From the IMG/VR virus record IMGVR_UViG_3300007734_000623, positions 1 through 35,489 of that record: 35,489 nt of DNA; one strand, 5' to 3'. Below, one piece after another: positions 32,870 to 35,489 of the stretch (positions within the stretch are counted from its first letter, which is position 1; each line of letters opens with the position of its first letter). This DNA is from a virus. The notes beneath the pieces are model-generated. The model made no database searches. It had not been told where the DNA came from and was given only the letters and a program-made list of their open reading frames with translations. The translations under genes were made by a program, and so were the position numbers.

Positions 32870-33243
32870 TTCACGTCTCCATAAAATGCCGTTACCAGCG
32901 GATCACGTTTAATCTTCACTCTGCGGCCACGCTGCCGGGCCATCCTGAATGCCTTGTCATCGAGTGACTCTTTGCGCCGCCACTTGCGCACTCTGTCTGT
33001 TGAGCTGACAGGTGGCTGCCTCACGGCATCAACCCCAATCCCGTACCTGTAAACGGCCACAGGGTTGGCGTGGCCATCGAGCTTGACCCACTGCTGAATA
33101 TGGACCAGGTTATCGTCTCTGAGTCTTTTGACGAGCATCCTGGCCGACCTGGGCGTGCAATAGATCGTCTCAGCAATCTCTGTCGTAGTCATGCCAATGT
33201 CAGTGATTGCCTTGATGAGACGTGGCAGCCGGGTTGATTTCAT
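32866..33243 (-). CDS. Winged-helix DNA-binding regulator
   Basis: A 125-aa basic protein with a helix-turn-helix (MTTTEIAETIYCTPRSARMLVKRLRDDN) followed by a wing-like beta segment (LVHIQQWVKLD...PVAVYRYGIG) and a very basic tail (RKWRRKESLDD, RQRGRRVKIKRD). This is the shape of a MarR/ArsR-like winged helix as often found in phage early regions. It may control the late switch or its own operon. Start overlaps the upstream stop (ATGA). Confidence 0.78.
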   Translation of the reverse strand: MKSTRLPRLIKAITDIGMTTTEIAETIYCTPRSARMLVKRLRDDNLVHIQQWVKLDGHANPVAVYRYGIGVDAVRQPPVSSTDRVRKWRRKESLDDKAFRMARQRGRRVKIKRDPLVTAFYGDVK

Positions 33244-33509
33244 TTGGCAGCGGCAATCAATTCAAGCTCAAGGTCCTTGACCCTCTCGCGCAAGAGCTGG
33301 TTCTCATGCTCCATGTCCCGGTACTTGCGCTCCATGCGCTCGCGGGTGAATGTCTCGCCATGGCTGTACCCAATCAGTGTGCCACTGGTTATTGCCTCGC
33401 GGATAAGCTGCTCATACTCATGCCGACCTAGCATGGCCGCTGCAATGCCGCCAGGGAATTTCATCTTGTTGATCGCAAGGTCGATCTGTGTTTGCATGGA
33501 TTCGCTCAT
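33240..33509 (-). CDS. Small coiled-coil protein
   Basis: An 89-aa protein; the ATG at 33509 has GGAGG 9 nt upstream, better than the longer TTG frame. N-part QTQIDLAINKMKFPGGIAA, C-part a charged coiled coil (ERMERKYRDMEHENQLLRER). No family recognised. ATGA overlap with the next regulator gene, so the two are co-translated. Confidence 0.7.
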   Translation of the reverse strand: MSESMQTQIDLAINKMKFPGGIAAAMLGRHEYEQLIREAITSGTLIGYSHGETFTRERMERKYRDMEHENQLLRERVKDLELELIAAAK

Positions 33510-33511
33510 CT

Positions 33512-33697
33512 TCAAACCCTCCAAACCAAACAATCCAATGCCACCACGATCAGGCCAATCAGACTGATCACTCGAATGATTTTCTCAGCGGTGCTGCACT
33601 CATGGACATGAATCTCAATGGCCGCGCCATTCTCGAGCGAGTTGGGGAAGGCCTCTGTGAAGGTCCTGGGGAATTTTCGGGTTGTGTTGTTTTGCAT
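33512..33697 (-). CDS. 61-aa membrane-anchored protein
   Basis: The ATG at 33697 has AAGGAG 9 nt upstream; the longer frame lacks one. Residues about 40-58 form a C-terminal membrane segment (IIRVISLIGLIVVALDCLV) after a cytoplasmic KFPRTFTEAFPN motif of a type I recall from other phage early regions. Possibly a host-envelope or exclusion protein; not shown. Confidence 0.7.
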   Translation of the reverse strand: MQNNTTRKFPRTFTEAFPNSLENGAAIEIHVHECSTAEKIIRVISLIGLIVVALDCLVWRV

Positions 33698-33726
33698 GAT
33701 GGGACTCCTTTTGGTTGGTTGCGTGA

Positions 33727-33879
33727 TCACATGACACCTCTCATTTCCCAGCCTGCCAGGAAATAATTCCAGCGGCCCTGCATGGCGGGATTAGAGTACT
33801 TGTCACCTGTCATGGCGAGATCGGCATCTGTGTAGCCTTTTGAGGCCATCAGTGCGTGGAATACTTGTCGTGCTTTCAT
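33727..33879 (-). CDS. 50-aa hypothetical early protein
   Basis: ATG at 33879 with AAAGGAG 6 nt upstream and ATGA overlap with the previous gene. Contains DLAMTGDKYSNPAMQGRWNYF, an aromatic-rich core I recall in small phage proteins of unknown role. A compact helical fold is likely. Confidence 0.7.
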   Translation of the reverse strand: MKARQVFHALMASKGYTDADLAMTGDKYSNPAMQGRWNYFLAGWEMRGVM

Positions 33880-34067
33880 GTGTTCTCCTTTGGTGGAGTG
33901 GTGGATAACCAATGCGTACCCGCTGATACTTTGTAATCATCACACTGCATAACAAGCGTGATGGTGTTTTCTGAAAAATCAGCACTATCAATTAGACAAG
34001 GCCATGCCACAGGCTCTGGCTTTACTGCCACTGCAGCGTCCAAAATTTGCATTTGTTTTAGGCTCAT
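33876..34067 (-). CDS. 63-aa hypothetical early protein
   Basis: ATG at 34067 with GAGGAG 6 nt upstream; longer frames lack a site. Mixed alpha/beta sequence (VAWPCLIDSADFSENTITLVMQ), no membrane segment, no family recognised. Ends in ATGA overlap with the next gene. Confidence 0.68.
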   Translation of the reverse strand: MSLKQMQILDAAVAVKPEPVAWPCLIDSADFSENTITLVMQCDDYKVSAGTHWLSTTPPKENT

Positions 34068-34102
34068 TTCACACTCCTCAATTTGTTTCTTGCGCCAGCC
34101 AC

Positions 34103-34210
34103 TCACAGCGCGTGGTATCCATACAGAAAAAGCTCCACGGCCACCCGGCACAGGAACCCGATAAATGGCAGCATCACCGCCAGGAAAACACCAAACCTAA
34201 ATGCGCTCAT
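34103..34210 (-). CDS. 35-aa membrane miniprotein
   Basis: An ATGA overlap with the upstream gene and GGAG at a good distance support translation. The short chain is almost one membrane helix (FRFGVFLAVMLPFIGFLC) with an aromatic C-terminus (ELFLYGYHAL). It is too short for family assignment; possibly a host-membrane effector. Confidence 0.55.
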   Translation of the reverse strand: MSAFRFGVFLAVMLPFIGFLCRVAVELFLYGYHAL

Positions 34211-34365
34211 TTACTTTGCTCCTTTTGCTTTTGAATTGACTCACGCAGCTGCTGGCGCAGCCAGTTGATACCGCCAAGACGTTTCCACTCAGCATAGTGC
34301 GCCGGGATCAGCCTGGCGCTGACCGTGACGGCCACACTTGTCATCTCACTCTTGGGTCTGGGCAT
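34207..34365 (-). CDS. 52-aa ribbon-helix-helix-like protein
   Basis: The ATG at 34365 has GAGGA about 8 nt upstream and gives MPRPKSEMTSVAVTVSARL, a strand, then IPAHYAEWKRLGGINWLRQQ, two helices: the layout of an Arc-like ribbon-helix-helix DNA-binding protein. An ATG at 34344 is an alternative. It overlaps both neighbours. A repressor or operon autoregulator is likely but inferred. Confidence 0.65.
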   Translation of the reverse strand: MPRPKSEMTSVAVTVSARLIPAHYAEWKRLGGINWLRQQLRESIQKQKEQSK

Positions 34366-34468
34366 CTTCTTCATCCTCATCAGTTGGGGGTTCATCATCA
34401 GGGTTGTAGTCTTTGCGGCGGGTGAGGATCTGTCCCCACCGCCACTCTTCATAGTCTTCTTGGTGCAT
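34346..34468 (-). CDS. 40-aa acidic protein, first gene of the minus operon
   Basis: ATG at 34468 with a strong AAGGAG 7-8 nt upstream and a promoter about 26 nt upstream of the ATG. Short aromatic head (EDYEEWRWGQILTRRKD) then an acidic tail (DDEPPTDEDEEDAQ). The acidic tail resembles DNA-mimic or RNAP-binding phage miniproteins in style only. Confidence 0.68.
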   Translation of the reverse strand: MHQEDYEEWRWGQILTRRKDYNPDDEPPTDEDEEDAQTQE

Positions 34469-34493
34469 ACATCTCCTTGTTGTTGATATGCGG

Positions 34494-34521
34494 ATCATAC
34501 ACCGATTGACTATCTCATCAA
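34494..34521 (-). promoter_or_regulatory. Sigma70-type promoter of the minus-strand early operon
   Basis: On the minus strand: -35 TTGATG (34521-34516), 16-bp spacer, -10 TATGAT (34499-34494; five of six to consensus). Transcription would begin near 34487, about 20 nt before the first ATG with its ribosome site between. TTGACTAT (34506-34513, plus) and its inverted near-copy (34535-34542) flank the -35 and may be operator half-sites. Confidence 0.6.
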
Positions 34522-34553
34522 ATCCCCTACGCTACAGTCAACTATTCCACCCG

Positions 34554-34660
34554 TACAATCAACCCGGCGGGTTCATCCTCCCGCTGATTGCACCGGGCAC
34601 TCCACCCGATGCGGTTGCCACTTCGGGGGCTGGGCAGCGTTGTCTGGCCCCCATTTTTTC
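34554..34660 (+). ncRNA. Candidate structured leader or small RNA
   Basis: A TACAAT -10-like box (34554-34559) precedes a stretch that can fold in several ways: GCGGG/CCCGC (around 34567-34584), CCGG/CCGG arms, CGGG/CCCG (34593-34608), and ends in the intrinsic terminator at 34625-34659. There is no good -35 and no open frame with a ribosome site. It could be an RNA of about 95 nt or an attenuating leader for the HTH gene downstream. Confidence 0.4.
34625..34659 (+). terminator. Rho-independent terminator upstream of the HTH gene
   Basis: GGGGGC (34625-34630) pairs with GCCCCC (34647-34652); six further pairs, several G-U, extend the stem to 12 bp with a 4-nt loop, followed by A and six Ts (34654-34659). 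It faces the plus strand and lies 45 nt before the ATG of the regulator. Confidence 0.8.
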
Positions 34661-34703
34661 ATGGTCTTGCACAAGTTGTCAATTTGGGGTTAACATCCAA
34701 GAC

Positions 34704-34940
34704 ATGAAAACAACCGACAACCCAATCCGAGACGTGCTGGTCAAGGCCAGTGCCGCAGGCTACACCATGGCAGACGTGTGCAGGGTCGCGCAGATCGACC
34801 AGTCCCAGGTCAGTCGCTGGCTCAGTGGCCGCACCAAGCCCCTCTATGACAGCGTCAAGCGCCTCAATGACGCCACTGATGCCCTGGTCGCGGCCAGGCT
34901 TGAAGTGCTCAACAAGGCCATGGATGAGGCGCTCAAATGA
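34704..34940 (+). CDS. Cro/CI-like HTH regulator
   Basis: A 78-aa protein: MADVCRVAQIDQSQVSRWLSG (about 18-38) is a clear helix-turn-helix of the XRE type, followed by helices (SVKRLNDATDALVAARLEV) that could dimerise. The ATG at 34704 has only a weak ribosome site; the longer upstream frame crosses the terminator and is not used. Divergent from the minus operon, it is placed to control both sides. It overlaps the RuvC gene by 4 nt. Confidence 0.8.
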   Translation: MKTTDNPIRDVLVKASAAGYTMADVCRVAQIDQSQVSRWLSGRTKPLYDSVKRLNDATDALVAARLEVLNKAMDEALK

Positions 34941-35407
34941 GGCACATTGGCATCGACCCAGGTCTATCGGGTGCCATTGCGGTGCTCACAGATGACTCAC
35001 TCCAGATCCACGATATGCCGGTGATGACCGTGGACAGAAATGGCAAAGCCAAGCGGCAGGTCAGCGCAAATGAGCTGGCCGAACTGCTGAACCTGTACGC
35101 AGGCAAAGACTGCCACGTCTACTGCGAGCGCGTCTCAGCCATGGCAGGGCAAGGCGTAACCAGCGTTTTTAGCTTTGGCCGGTCATTCGGGATGATCGAG
35201 GGGATCTTGGCCGCGCTCAAGATGCCCGTCACCTTTGTGGCCCCTGCCACTTGGACCCGCGCCATTGGGCGCAGTCCTGGCAAAGATGCCAGCCGGGCCA
35301 GGGCAATGGAGCTTTTTAAAGGGTGCGAGCACCTGTTTGCTCGCGTCAAGGATGATGGTCGGGCTGACGCTGCACTCATTGCACATTGGGGGCGTAAACA
35401 TGGCTAG
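34937..35407 (+). CDS. RuvC-like Holliday-junction resolvase
   Basis: A 156-aa RNase H-fold endonuclease: D7 in GIDPGLSGA, E64 in VYCERVSAM and the C-terminal acids D140/D144 in KDDGRADAALIAHW. It should resolve branched DNA before packaging and work with the DUF2800 nuclease and SSB-like protein. Length is normal for phage RuvC. Its end crosses the circular join and overlaps the PAPS-reductase-like gene by 8 nt. Confidence 0.9.
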   Translation: MRHIGIDPGLSGAIAVLTDDSLQIHDMPVMTVDRNGKAKRQVSANELAELLNLYAGKDCHVYCERVSAMAGQGVTSVFSFGRSFGMIEGILAALKMPVTFVAPATWTRAIGRSPGKDASRARAMELFKGCEHLFARVKDDGRADAALIAHWGRKHG

Positions 35408-35489
35408 CCCATTCATCATTGATGGCCCAACTTGCATCAGCTTTAGCGGTGGCAGGACCAGCGCATACATGCTTTGGCGGGTGCTGCAA
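35363..35489. repeat. Terminal direct repeat, right copy (circular-join overlap)
   Basis: Identical to bases 1-127. See the left copy for interpretation. Confidence 0.95.
35400..35489 (+). CDS. PAPS-reductase-like protein, N-terminal fragment (duplicate of 38-127)
   Basis: The first 30 codons of the gene at 38-868, including the PP-loop SGGRTS, cut by the window end. It is the join copy and not a second gene. Confidence 0.9.
   Translation, partial: MASPFIIDGPTCISFSGGRTSAYMLWRVLQ

Noticed and set aside
34488-34703. N-terminal extension of the HTH regulator frame
   Set aside because: It would cross the minus-strand promoter and the intrinsic terminator and lacks a ribosome site; the start at 34704 is preferred.
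1-35489. Temperate lifestyle
   Set aside because: A Cro/CI-like protein is present but no integrase, excisionase, attachment site or partition genes are visible; the HTH protein alone does not show lysogeny.

Overview
The window is a complete, circularly closing genome of a small podovirus-like tailed phage. Bases 1-127 are repeated exactly at 35363-35489, so the unique length is 35362 bp, and the gene crossing the join (RuvC to PAPS-reductase-like) reads through without a break. The gene set points to a short-tailed virion: an SU10/P22-type portal, scaffold, SU10-like (DUF5309-type) capsid protein, head-tail adaptor, beta-propeller-like tail protein and a run of very large internal-virion (ejection) proteins, with no tape measure or sheath. 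A spanin pair with a lipobox and a GH19 endolysin point to a Gram-negative host. No integrase, tRNA or excisionase is visible. An aquatic beta- or gammaproteobacterial host is a guess from overall style only.

Layout in circular order. (1) 34704-35407 and 38-5063, plus strand: an HTH regulator, RuvC resolvase, PAPS-reductase-like protein, a DUF2800 (RecB/Cas4-like) nuclease, a probable ssDNA-binding protein, an intrinsic terminator, and a primase-helicase with zinc, TOPRIM and RepA-type ATPase parts. No DNA polymerase is recognisable. (2) 5064-6799: two origin-like regions, a 9-bp CACCACAAA tandem array with hairpins at 5090-5198, and four DnaA boxes at 6437-6522 overlapping the end of the small terminase gene. 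(3) 6800-18210: large terminase, a group of tiny basic proteins, a Cys-rich protein, a glycosyltransferase, a methyltransferase, portal, scaffold, capsid, a second glycosyltransferase, adaptor and repeat-rich structural proteins. (4) 18220-20696: tail fibre with a C-terminal S74 chaperone, flanked on both sides by HNH homing endonucleases. (5) 20693-23742: small membrane proteins, a lipoprotein, a holin candidate, Rz with Rz1 embedded inside it, and the endolysin. (6) 23739-32741: C1q-like tail protein, propeller-like tail protein and four large internal virion proteins. (7) 34468 down to 32693, minus strand: nine tiny tightly packed genes behind a visible promoter, probably the early host-takeover and regulatory operon.

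How it fits together: the phage supplies primer synthesis, helicase, SSB, a nuclease and a resolvase, but appears to borrow the host replisome, probably loaded by host DnaA at the box cluster. The divergent control region at 34469-34703 holds the minus-strand promoter, possible operators, a multi-hairpin leader ending in an intrinsic terminator, and the HTH regulator; it is the likely early switch. Functional names for DUF families and structural proteins come from recalled family patterns and gene order, not database searches.
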